A stretch of DNA of 64,000 nt, taken from contig JANWZO010000005.1 of NCBI GenBank assembly GCA_025054615.1, forward strand, positions 91,283 to 155,282. Reading direction: 5' to 3'. The notes under the pieces were generated by a model. That model was not told the origin of the DNA, did not search any database, and saw nothing but the letters and a program-made list of their open reading frames with translations. Positions 47,081 through 55,284 of the stretch are shown here, piece by piece. This DNA is from Kiritimatiellia bacterium (GTDB lineage: Bacteria > Verrucomicrobiota > Kiritimatiellia > CAIVKH01). Numbering within the stretch: position 1 is the stretch's first letter; each line of letters opens with the position of its first letter. The position numbers were made by a program, and so were the translations under genes.

Positions 47081-47910
47081 AACCCTATCCGAAAGCCTGT
47101 TTGAGGAGCGGAGAGTGCCTGTGAAATGAAGCAGACCTTGGTCGAGGACGATGGACTTCTCCGAGCGGATGCTCAGGCGGCGAAAGTTCTGCATCCAACG
47201 AATGGTTCGTTCGACCGTCCATCGTCGAGCGTGGCGACGCAGCAATCGTCCGTCTTATGTGACCTTCTCCGGCCTCCGATTCGATCGATGCGCTGCGGTC
47301 ACCTCGATGACGTGGTCGGCCATTTTCTCGTCCAGTCGATCGCCTTAGTAATCCCGGTTCCCGATGATCCGCTCGGGTATCGCCTGGGTCGGCATCAAGT
47401 CAAACAATCCCTGAACTCTCCGGTTATCGTGGGGGGAGGCTGAACCGGTGGCAACGCCACCGGCTTGCCTCGCGCGTCCACCGACACCATGATTTCATGC
47501 CTTTTTTCGCCTTTGTCGTGCCGATGGCATCGCCACCTCCCCGCGCTTTGAATAACGAGTCGGCGATGAAACACTCGTAAGAGATTGAAGCCGTCCGGCC
47601 GTTCCCCACAGCGACCGCCCGGCGCACAATTCGATCAATGATACCCGACTCGGCCCATTTATTGAACTCATGATAAACCGTGCTATCGGCCCCGAACTCC
47701 GCCGGCTAGTTCTTCCACTTGGCGCCGTCGTCCGGGATCCAGAAGATCCCCGGAGAACCCTTCGCTTATCTGCGGCGGGGAAGTCCACCCCGCGGATTGT
47801 GTGGCGCGTTGGAAACATGATGGCACAGCCAATCCAATTGAGCGTCGGTAAGTGTGAGAATGACATCATAAGACATGGAACTTGTTCTCATGATCAACAA
47901 GTGTAGGGTT
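47081..47910 (-). mobile_element. Decayed IS5-like insertion sequence A
   Basis: About 830 bases, the usual size of IS5-group elements with one transposase. The outer ends share a short inverted AACCCTA (47081-47087) / TAGGGTT (47904-47910). The interior is a transposase pseudogene on the minus strand. The inner-facing end of copy B near 49.0-49.37 kb shares the 3' terminal sequence AAACAGG-T/C-TT-GGATAGG, so both come from related elements. No target-site duplication was found. Confidence 0.7.
47105..47876 (-). pseudogene. IS5-family transposase pseudogene A
   Basis: Reading leftwards from ATG 47876 the frame gives MSYDVILTLTDAQLDWLCHH, the typical opening of this transposase type, then continues through two in-frame stops to FNKWAESGIIDRIVRRAV, ISYECFIADSLFKARGGGDA and IGTTKAKKGMKSW. 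A frameshift follows, after which DEKMADHVIEV and RRHARRWTVERTIRWMQNF, the C-terminal DDE/E region, appear in another frame. Two stops and at least one frameshift make it inactive. Confidence 0.8.
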
Positions 47911-48168
47911 AGCCTCATCTGATTAGCTGTAGAATACACCGTTTACATATTTATTATTATTCCTTCATGTTCTTTTATATTTGCTACTGACAGCAGCATA
48001 GTTTATTCGTGCTGAGCAATACGATCTCGCGCATTTTCTTGAAGCATTAGCTTCTGTGCGCCATGTTCTCACTATCTTGGGAGGTATAACCAGCGTATTT
48101 CACATGACGATATCGTAACACTGTGAACTCGCCCATATCATAATTATTACAGGCGTATCGAGTAGATT

Positions 48169-48288
48169 ATGTCTACCGATAATCTCTGGCCCGAGATGGA
48201 TATATTACATAATGATCTTATGCACCTTGGCGGAATTGTTATTGAGCGTTCGAAAACCATGATAGTGAATCGAGGAATTACTATGTAA
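48169..48288 (+). CDS. Possible 39-residue AT-rich small ORF
   Basis: ATG to TAA encodes MSTDNLWPEMDILHNDLMHL and 19 more residues, balanced in composition and unlike a random GC-rich frame. There is no ribosome binding site, and no family is recognised. It may be the start of a decayed gene inside the island. Confidence 0.2.
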   Translation: MSTDNLWPEMDILHNDLMHLGGIVIERSKTMIVNRGITM

Positions 48289-48445
48289 TAGCATGATTAA
48301 TTTGTCGATTTGGTTGTCTTTTCATCATTTATTGGAAATCAGAAAAGTGCTGGCATTTATAAATATGAAGGAAACATTATCACGGGCGACCGGGCTAGAT
48401 ATCGCTACGGACGGGCGGACAATCCGATCCGGCGCCAGGAACTAG

Positions 48446-48780
48446 GCATTGGTGTTAATCAACTCCTTCAACTATCTGAAGCAGATTCTGACGAGCGTGT
48501 GGGCGGGCGGTCCGATCCCAGTGGCAGTGGCGGTGAACTTTTCTGCGGGGACTGTGACGGAGAATGGGGTTATCCGCCAGATCTTTGGGGATCGGACGTA
48601 GGAGGTTACGAATGTGACGATGGCGGCGGGGACGAATCTGATGACGGCGGTTTATTAAGGTCCTGGAGTTACTAGCGCGTCGATGTTGCGACGGACACGG
48701 TGGCGGTGGTTGTCGGATATGCCGCGTACGCGCACGATGCGAAGGTGAATCTGACGAGAGCTTATCCGAAAACCTTATGA
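48446..48780 (+). pseudogene. Unidentified decayed gene fragment
   Basis: One frame from about 48455 reads FNYLKQILTSVWAGGPIPVA and VNFSAGTVTENGVIRQIFGD, is stopped by TAG and then TAA, and continues as NVTMAAGTNLMTAVY; a shifted frame then gives VDVATDTVAVVVGYAAYAHD up to a TGA near 48780. The pieces look like one Val/Ala-rich beta protein broken by two stops and a shift. I do not recognise the family. Confidence 0.3.
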
Positions 48781-49019
48781 CCATTAGAAATGCTATGATG
48801 TTTCGTTATGCATGCTCACGCGTACTGGTGGCCGATACGATTGGCTGCTCAGTCGTACTGCCAACGAGCCACTGAAATCGCGGGTGGAGGCTCTTCGTTA
48901 GACAAGCAAGGCATTCTTCGAGGTATCTTTGGATCCTGGATCATGGTGTCATAAGTATGGCCTTACTGGCGGTGTTCGGTGCCAAAAGCTTGCCCTTCGG
49001 CGCGTTGGCCAATGCGCGA

Positions 49020-49370
49020 GGGAAGTGGATTGCGCGGGACGACGAAAGGAGGCGATGGCAAGAAAATCATGGTGAGGGAGGATGCGCGAGGCTGGCCGGT
49101 GAGCGTTGGCAGCCATTAATTGGACAAGGGAATGGCCGATGAAATTCATCGACAGGATGGCGCCAAATCGATCGAATCGGAGGCCGGAGAACGTCATGCA
49201 GGACGTGCACTGCGCCGCTATGCCCGACGATGGAGCGTGGTACGAACGCTCGTTGGATTCAGAACGTTCGCCACCTGGACATCCGCGGGGCGAAGACCAC
49301 CGACCTCTATCCGAAGCTGCTTCATCTCTGATGGGCTCTTCTGCTCTTAAAACAGGTTTGGGGATAGGCA
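49020..49370 (+). mobile_element. Decayed IS5-like remnant B
   Basis: The 3' part of a second transposase, on the plus strand: GDGKKIMVREDARGWPVSVG, then DKGMADEIHRQDGAKSIESE and RRYARRWSVVRTLVGFRTFA in different frames. These correspond to the same protein regions as in remnant A. The element end AACAGGTTTGGGGATAGG (49351-49368) matches the end of A. The 5' half is lost or unrecognisable. A and B point away from each other. Confidence 0.65.
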
Positions 49371-49529
49371 TCTCGTTTTTTTGATCGATTGGGCGGAACA
49401 TGAAGGAGGTTGCGTCGCGCCCTTTGACACGGTCGGGATCGATGGGCTGATAAAGATCAGACGCGCGCGGATTGTTGCGCCGGCCTCGCGATGCTTACCC
49501 ATATCAAAAAGGCTGGTTTTCGGCATTGA
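49371..49529. other. Spacer after IS remnant B
   Basis: No gene seen. The stretch separates remnant B from the GH65-like gene and should hold that gene's promoter, but no hexamer pair stood out. Confidence 0.3.
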
Positions 49530-51551
49530 ATGCTCGAGAGTAGCGTAATCGCCATGCGGCGAGTCGATTCAGATTTCCTCTTCGGTGATGTTCTCCGCAC
49601 GTTTTGGCCGGTCGAACCGGACAAACGGGTGAACCTGTATGTCGGGACCGGCCGTTGCGGGGGATGTTTTGATGCATTTGGTTTGCAGCACCCTCCCAAG
49701 GATGAGTTTGCGCCGATCCGTATCTCGCAAACCTGGATCTCGCATGCGGATGTCTGGCACCGCGGCCGTTATGGTTTGGATACGTTGGTGCCGCTTGCGC
49801 GGCTCCATTGGATTCAACCGCCGTCCCCGCCTCCCGAGTACCGCCAGCACCTTGAGCTGTCCCATGGCGCGCTCACAACCCACTATTTGGCGCCGGGGCT
49901 TCAGTATCGGGTTCGATTGCTCTCGAACCCGGATTCAGAATATCGCGACGTTTTAATTTTTCTCCTCGAATGGTCGTCGAACCGTCCCCCGAAGCTCAAA
50001 CTGGATTCACCGCCCTATTATCGGAGCAGCTATGGCGAGGATCTGTTTGCGGAGATACGAGCTGAGGTCCGCAAGGATGGCGGCGTATTGCACGTGAAGC
50101 GCGGCAGTTCCAAAGGCATTGTTGGCGCAGGGTGGGGGGGAAGCGTGACCGCGCGCCCGTCGGCCGATGGAATTGAGTTGACTTTGTCTCCAGGTCGCTG
50201 CCGCGCCACTTTGGTTCTCGCGCTGGGGCCCGAGTCGCGCCGTGAAGAGCTGGCTGATTTGGCCAGACGGCTGGCAACGCACGCAGAAAAGGATCTGGAG
50301 CGGATTTGCCAGAGCGCATGGTCAACGCGCTGGGGTTCCGTTTCGCTGCCGGACGTCGAGGGCCCACTCGGAGCGCTCGTCCGCCGCTCGATGTATCATA
50401 TTCTGGCTTCGTATGGGCCGGATGTTCGAGCCCCTGCGCCGCCGATGGGCTTCACCGGAAACAATTGGGGATTCCACTTCCCCCAGGATTTGGCGTTTGT
50501 CCATCCCGCCCTGATCCGCTTTGGGCATTTGGATATCGTGCAGGCGCACGTCGAGTTTTATCGCGCGAGACTGGATGAGCAAATTCAGCTTACCCGGGAG
50601 ATTTACAAGCGGCCTGGTGTCTGTTGGTCCTGGGAATTTCCGATCGGACCGGGCGCGCAGCTTTTTCAGGAAGCGGTGGGAGGGCTTCCGAATGATTTTC
50701 AATTTCAGATTCACAACGCGGCGTATCCGGCCAAAATGGCTGCCGACGCTGCAGCGCTCCTCCCCGTCACGTGGACGACCGAAGTGGCGTGGCCCATCCT
50801 TCGCGAGAGCGCGCGATTCTACGCGTCGGGCTTGGTCCGCGAAAAAGACGGAAAATATTCGCTCGAGATTCAGCCGTCGATGGGTCAGGACGAATATGGT
50901 GAGCGAAACGCCCGAAATTACCTGTGCGCGATGTTTTCCGCGGATTACACGTTGCGGACCGCCGTCAACATGGCGGAGCGGCTCGGCATAACGGATAAGG
51001 AAATCGGAACGTGGAAAAAAATTATCAGGGCTGGTCTCGCGTACCGCCGCCTTCTCTGGAAGGAGAAGGCGTGGAACGTGTATGCACCTCATGAGGGGGC
51101 GCCGCACGCCGTAAACATGCAAAAACATCCCGTGCAGCTTAACCCGATCTGGCTTTTTCCGGGTTTGAAGATCGATGCGCCGACACGGCGAGCGTATGAA
51201 CTGCGGCGGATGATCAGTCGTGTCGAGCGGGAAGAACACCGGCATGAGGGCATTCCGACCGGTTTTTACGACGGCTGGACCCTATTTGCCTTCTTACTTT
51301 CAGCTGTGCGGATGAATGATCCAGCGGGCTTCGCCCACGAGTTGTCCGAGCTGGCTCCCGCCCGCCTAGTTGATCCCGAATGGATCACCCCGTATGAATC
51401 TTCCGGTTTCTGGCAGCCTTACTACACCGCCAGTATGGGCCTGTTGATCCAAGCGGTGACCGAGGCGAATGAGTCCCCGAACCGGTCGGACTTTATGGAC
51501 GCCTGGTATATGATGGCCGATCAAAAACCGAAACCCGTTTCCGATTCGTAA
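49530..51551 (+). CDS. GH65-like (alpha/alpha)6 glycoside hydrolase or phosphorylase
   Basis: 673 aa. An N-terminal beta-rich domain (residues about 1-260, with the opening LYVGTGRCGGCFDAFGLQ) precedes an (alpha/alpha)6 barrel. The barrel has NNWGFHFPQDLAFVHPALIR, a RPGVCWSWEFPIGPGAQ segment and, near residue 451, MGQDEYGERNARNYLCAMFS, which corresponds to the PDEY-type motif of GH65 whose Glu (here Glu455) is the catalytic acid. No signal peptide is seen, so it is probably cytoplasmic. Whether it hydrolyses or phosphorolyses alpha-glucosides cannot be told. ATG 49554 is an alternative start; neither has a good ribosome binding site. It converges with the GT4 gene. Confidence 0.7.
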   Translation: MLESSVIAMRRVDSDFLFGDVLRTFWPVEPDKRVNLYVGTGRCGGCFDAFGLQHPPKDEFAPIRISQTWISHADVWHRGRYGLDTLVPLARLHWIQPPSPPPEYRQHLELSHGALTTHYLAPGLQYRVRLLSNPDSEYRDVLIFLLEWSSNRPPKLKLDSPPYYRSSYGEDLFAEIRAEVRKDGGVLHVKRGSSKGIVGAGWGGSVTARPSADGIELTLSPGRCRATLVLALGPESRREELADLARRLATHAEKDLERICQSAWSTRWGSVSLPDVEGPLGALVRRSMYHILASYGPDVRAPAPPMGFTGNNWGFHFPQDLAFVHPALIRFGHLDIVQAHVEFYRARLDEQIQLTREIYKRPGVCWSWEFPIGPGAQLFQEAVGGLPNDFQFQIHNAAYPAKMAADAAALLPVTWTTEVAWPILRESARFYASGLVREKDGKYSLEIQPSMGQDEYGERNARNYLCAMFSADYTLRTAVNMAERLGITDKEIGTWKKIIRAGLAYRRLLWKEKAWNVYAPHEGAPHAVNMQKHPVQLNPIWLFPGLKIDAPTRRAYELRRMISRVEREEHRHEGIPTGFYDGWTLFAFLLSAVRMNDPAGFAHELSELAPARLVDPEWITPYESSGFWQPYYTASMGLLIQAVTEANESPNRSDFMDAWYMMADQKPKPVSDS

Positions 51552-51641
51552 AGTTTGGGCGCAGGGTCGGTTCAAAGGCTTTTTCCGCGGTTTTCGCCCC
51601 GGCATGAGGCCGGTGACCTTTTCGAATGACGCGTTCAATGA

Positions 51642-53024
51642 CTAGGCTGCTTTCGCCGCAAGCACGTCTTCGTGCATCTGGCGAAACGCCTCGAAGGAGG
51701 CCTTGTGAGTGAATCGGCGGCTGTACAACCGCGCGGTCGTCCCCATCTCCGCCAGCCGTTCGGGTTGGGCCAGCAGGTCGAGAAGGACATCGGCCAGTTT
51801 CTGCGCGGTGATCTTGGGGATCACCAGTCCTGTGGCGCCGTCCTGCACGCAATCTTTCGGGCCGCCGCATCCAGAGACGATGACGGGAAGACCGGCCGCC
51901 TGCGCCTCCAGCACCACATTTCCGAGCGTGTCCGTCTCGCTTGGAAAGACAAAACAGTCGCACGAGGCGTAGGCGGTCGCCAACTCGTACCCGCCAAGGA
52001 CGCCAAGGAATCGAGCGGGCAGTCCTTGCAGCTCGGACTCCATTTGCGCCCGATAGGGTCCGTCTCCCACAACGAGCAGGGCAATGTCACTGCGACGAGC
52101 GGCGACCCTGCGGAAGGCATCCACCAGGACCGAAAGATTTTTTTCGAGGGAGACTCGGCCGACGTAGAGAAGGGCCGTCTGTTGAGGGTGGACGTGTGTG
52201 CGGCGAAACGCCTCACAGCGGCGGGCGGGATTGAACAGTTGCGTGTCGACCCCGCGGCCGACAACACACAAGCGATCCGGGTCGCATCCATGCCGAATGA
52301 GTTCATCGCGGATGGTTGGTGTCGGCGCTGCCACTCGATCCATTTGCCGGTAGAACCAACGCATCAGCGCCCACCCGATGTCCTCCATGGCCGGATCCCT
52401 GAACAAAGTGGCCGCATAGGAGGGGAAGTGCGTGTGGAACGTGCTGACGACCGGCAAGCCTGCGAGCCGGGCGGCCAGCAAGCCGACCAGCCCCATGGGT
52501 CCTGGAGTGGACAGATGGATGATATCGAAGTTGGCCCGCTTCACGTATTTCAACACTTCGCGAATCGGCGGAACGTGAACCTGCAGCCCGTTGTAGGCAG
52601 ATACGGAGAAGGTCCCGACAGCGGGAAAAATGGCCATTGGACTGTCTGCCCGCGGAGCCGGAGAGGCGCCATGGATTCGCAGTCCCACGCCCGCGGCGTG
52701 CGCCTCCCGCTGCCAGTGCCCTAACGTCTTCGCGACGCCGCTGAGGTGGTCAGGCGAATCCACGAAAAGGCCGATTCGAGGGAATCCTCCCCAAGAGCCG
52801 ACGGGCGGATCGGGAATGGGGAAAGACGAAGGCGGAAGCGGACGGTAATCAAAGGCATATCGGGAGAATACGCGCACCAGCACGGTCAAAAGGTTCGCAT
52901 CCGGTTCAAGGCCGGCGATTTCGCGAAGTGGCTTGAGAAATCGCCGCCAGGCATCCCCGTCATCCGAACGCGCCGGCCGCACCGGGCCAAGATTCCGATG
53001 ATTATCCGTCGCGCAATTCGTCAC
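51642..53024 (-). CDS. GT4-family glycosyltransferase
   Basis: 460 aa, GT-B fold. Residues 1-80 are an extension without recognised similarity; the N-terminal Rossmann domain starts near PRIGLFVDSPDHLSGVAKTL, with FDIIHLSTPGPMG and STFHTHFPSYA. The C-terminal domain has VGRGVDTQLFNP, YVGRVSLEKNLSVLVDAFRR and FPSETDTLGNVVLEAQAAG, in which Asp replaces the first Glu of the usual EX7E pair. This variant occurs in glycolipid- and mannosyl-transferases. The GTG at 53024 has an excellent GAGGAGG before it. The substrate cannot be told; the convergent GH65-like gene hints at glucan or glycolipid metabolism. Confidence 0.85.
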   Translation of the reverse strand: MTNCATDNHRNLGPVRPARSDDGDAWRRFLKPLREIAGLEPDANLLTVLVRVFSRYAFDYRPLPPSSFPIPDPPVGSWGGFPRIGLFVDSPDHLSGVAKTLGHWQREAHAAGVGLRIHGASPAPRADSPMAIFPAVGTFSVSAYNGLQVHVPPIREVLKYVKRANFDIIHLSTPGPMGLVGLLAARLAGLPVVSTFHTHFPSYAATLFRDPAMEDIGWALMRWFYRQMDRVAAPTPTIRDELIRHGCDPDRLCVVGRGVDTQLFNPARRCEAFRRTHVHPQQTALLYVGRVSLEKNLSVLVDAFRRVAARRSDIALLVVGDGPYRAQMESELQGLPARFLGVLGGYELATAYASCDCFVFPSETDTLGNVVLEAQAAGLPVIVSGCGGPKDCVQDGATGLVIPKITAQKLADVLLDLLAQPERLAEMGTTARLYSRRFTHKASFEAFRQMHEDVLAAKAA

Positions 53025-53066
53025 CGCGATCCTCCTCTCACGGAAGGAGAGTGGAGCGGCGCCTGA

Positions 53067-53672
53067 TCAAGCGGATGTGAAGGAACGGTTAGATTTTCGC
53101 AAGCTCTTTTTGGAGGAATCGACTTCGATCTTCTGCATTTCAAAGAAGCAGGTTTCCTGGCAATGCGGGCAGGTTCGCACCTCGTGTTTGCACGCCCTCT
53201 CTTGCTGGCGCAACTGGTCGAGGAAAGCCCGGGCCGCCGGGCTGCCCGATCGAATGCATTCGATGAAGTTGCAGAGCTTAACGCTGGTCTCGATGCTGAG
53301 CAGGTGCTCAATTTTGCAGGCGTCGATTTCAGCCTGGTCGGGGTTGACCCCGAGCACGTCGCGGAAAAAGATTTCGAGCAGTTCATCATTTCGTTCGACG
53401 ATTTCCGCGAGACGCCGGCCCTCCGGCGAAAGCTGGAGGAACTTATTGGCGTCTTCAACGACCAGGCCGCGCCGCTTCAACGGTTTGAGGCTGATCGAAC
53501 AACTTCCTCGGGTGATGTTCAGCCGCTTGGCGATATCCGTGACCCGAGCGTAACCCTGGGTTTCGAGCAATTCCCGGATTGTCATGAGGTAATGCGCCGC
53601 GCTGTGGGTCAGCGTGTTCTCCTCGTAACTTTTCCAGACGTCGACGGCCATGCTCAGACCTTCGTTTGACAT
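53067..53672 (-). CDS. DtxR-family metal regulator with variant metal site and Cys-rich tail
   Basis: 201 aa from ATG 53672. An N-terminal winged helix (AHYLMTIRELLETQGYARVT, DIAKRLNITRGSCSISLKPL) is followed by a dimerisation domain with CKIEH (Cys119, Glu122, His123), matching the C-x-x-E-H site of DtxR/IdeR. Other expected ligands differ: His27 replaces the Met of DtxR, Asp96 replaces His79 and Glu115 replaces His98. The C-terminal 50 residues hold CKHEVRTCPHCQETC, a possible zinc knuckle where an SH3-like domain would be. Iron or manganese regulation is the likely role. The longer reading up to 53705 adds 11 residues. Its targets are unknown; it lies between the GT4 gene and metF on the same strand. 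Confidence 0.8.
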   Translation of the reverse strand: MSNEGLSMAVDVWKSYEENTLTHSAAHYLMTIRELLETQGYARVTDIAKRLNITRGSCSISLKPLKRRGLVVEDANKFLQLSPEGRRLAEIVERNDELLEIFFRDVLGVNPDQAEIDACKIEHLLSIETSVKLCNFIECIRSGSPAARAFLDQLRQQERACKHEVRTCPHCQETCFFEMQKIEVDSSKKSLRKSNRSFTSA

Positions 53673-53728
53673 ATCAATCAATACCGCCCGGAATTTTTGG
53701 GTCAAGCGGGATCAAACTCTCCTACCGC

Positions 53729-54625
53729 TTATCGGTTCGCAAAAAATCGGACGAGTTCTCTAGAAAGTGCCGCCTTGGAGCGGTTGAGGATGTAGAGATG
53801 AACCCCTGGCGCGCCATGCTCGAGCAGGTCCTCGATCTGGCGTTCCACCCAGCGGATGCCGACTTCTTCCGCCGCCTCGCCTTCTCCGCCGGCTTTTTCG
53901 AGCTCGGCGATGAGCGGCTCCGGCAGGTGGGTCTTGCACATCGCGCACATTCGTTGGACCTGCTTGAGGGATATGACGGGGAGCAGACCGGGCAGGATTG
54001 GTTGCTCGATGCCGGCGTGGCGGCATCGATCCACAAAATCGAAATAAAATTTGTTCTCGAAGAAGAGTTGCGTCGTGATGAACGACGCGCCGGCATCAAC
54101 TTTCGCCTTCAGGTGACGGATGTCGGCTTCTGGCGTAACCGATTCCGGATGCGTCTCGGGATAGCCAGCAACGCCGATGCACATGTCGGGGAATTCCATC
54201 CGAATCAGCTCAACGAGCTCGGAGGCGTGGCTGAACCCGTCTGGGGCGGGGCGAAACTGGGAAAACCCCCGAGGTGGGTCGCCACGTAGGGCCATGATGT
54301 TCCGATATCCGAGCGCGTGCCACTCGCGGAGGATTTGTTGGAGCTCGAGACGGCTGTGGCCCACGCAGGTCAGGTGGGGCATCACCGGCGAATATCCGAT
54401 ATTCCGGAGAAGCTCGCACACCTCCAGGGTCCGGCGGCGAGTGGATCCGCCTGCGCCATATGTGCATGTGACGAAGTCCGGTTGGATCGATCGCAACGCT
54501 GATCCGACCTCGTGCAACAGTGGCCATGAGGCGTCGTCCTTTGGGGGGAAAAACTCAAGCGAAAGGAGCGGACGGTTGCGCTTTTCGAAGAGCTCGCGGA
54601 TGGCAATGTCTGGCATGGCTATCAA
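53729..54625 (-). CDS. metF: 5,10-Methylenetetrahydrofolate reductase MetF
   Basis: Flavoenzyme supplying 5-methyl-THF for methionine synthesis. 298 aa, the bacterial MetF length. Motifs are PLLSLEFFPPKDD, VTCTYGAGGSTR, HLTCVGHSR, IMALRGDPP, GVAGYPETHPE, GASFITTQLFF and a C-terminal GVHLYILNRSKA. An in-frame ATG nine bases downstream (MPDIA) is an alternative start. It completes the local methionine/SAM theme with ahcY and the SahR-like regulator, though it lies 8 kb away. Confidence 0.95.
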   Translation of the reverse strand: MIAMPDIAIRELFEKRNRPLLSLEFFPPKDDASWPLLHEVGSALRSIQPDFVTCTYGAGGSTRRRTLEVCELLRNIGYSPVMPHLTCVGHSRLELQQILREWHALGYRNIMALRGDPPRGFSQFRPAPDGFSHASELVELIRMEFPDMCIGVAGYPETHPESVTPEADIRHLKAKVDAGASFITTQLFFENKFYFDFVDRCRHAGIEQPILPGLLPVISLKQVQRMCAMCKTHLPEPLIAELEKAGGEGEAAEEVGIRWVERQIEDLLEHGAPGVHLYILNRSKAALSRELVRFFANR

Positions 54626-55284
54626 GCTAGCGGGGCTTGCACGGGCGTCAATCGCGCAGTTCGTCGGCTGTCATGACTCTTTGAAAAAGCCCCCTTGCGT
54701 ACTCGAACGACCCTGGCGGAGGAGGGAGGCCTGAGGCAATCGGAAAACATCAAAGGAGTCAGAATCGACGAATGAGCCAGAAGTCGGCGGCGATGTGGAA
54801 ACAGGCGTTTGATGTGTGCGCCGAACGCAATGCGGGTCGGGGTTCGGCCGACAGTTGCGGCGTCAGAGGCATCCTCATGTTTTCTGGCAGCACTCGATGA
54901 ACCCGAAGAAGAACCGTCGCCGACCAGCTACAGTGTCTTCCTCAAAATCCAAATTACCGGGGCCGACGGCCCAGGCTACGGATGCTTTCCTGTCATCTGT
55001 TTAGCGGGGCACGGTGAGCCTGGGAATTGCTGAGACTAATGCCGCCGGGGTTGACGAACACGCTGGTTAGAAATCGTCGAGGCGAGCAAACGTAGTGATT
55101 GCGGCGCGGATTAGCGGGCGGTCTGCGGGATCGGCATCCCGGCCGCCTGCCCCCTCATCCGGCAAGCGGACATGTATTACAAATTAACATGGGGGGACAT
55201 TTTGAGAGTTCCGACATCGTGCCGTTCGCTGGCGGGCCGCTAATTCCGTTGAGCGCGGAGGCATTTCGCGTATAACTGCCCCCA
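54626..55284. other. 659-base gap between metF and lolC
   Basis: Only short frames without recognisable products are present. The promoter of metF (leftward) and of lolC (rightward, listed separately) must lie here. An AT-rich patch with GGGGGGACATTTTG (around 55190) looks unlike its surroundings and could be a worn mobile-element end, but nothing else supports that. Confidence 0.4.
55249..55276 (+). promoter_or_regulatory. Candidate promoter of lolC, nearly leaderless
   Basis: TTGAGC (55249-55254) and TATAAC (55271-55276) are 16 bases apart. Transcription would start near 55283, only about two bases before the lolC ATG, and the ATG has no ribosome binding site, so the mRNA may be leaderless. 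Confidence 0.45.

Larger units (their letters stand above)
47911..49019. other. AT-rich interior of the decayed island
   Basis: The first 400 bases are markedly AT-rich compared with the genome around them, which suggests foreign origin. I see no secure gene. Two weak candidates are listed separately (48169 and 48446). The rest carries no recognisable motif. Confidence 0.5.

Noticed and set aside
47126..47443. Plus-strand frame of about 105 codons over IS remnant A
   Set aside because: It is antisense to the transposase remnant, whose conserved motifs are on the minus strand.
48310..48675. 121-codon plus-strand frame in the island
   Set aside because: Asp/Gly/Ser low-complexity C-terminus without any family signal; the alternate frame has more protein-like pieces.
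54809..55033. Small plus-strand frames in the metF-lolC gap
   Set aside because: No ribosome binding site, no recognisable product, and competing frames of similar length.
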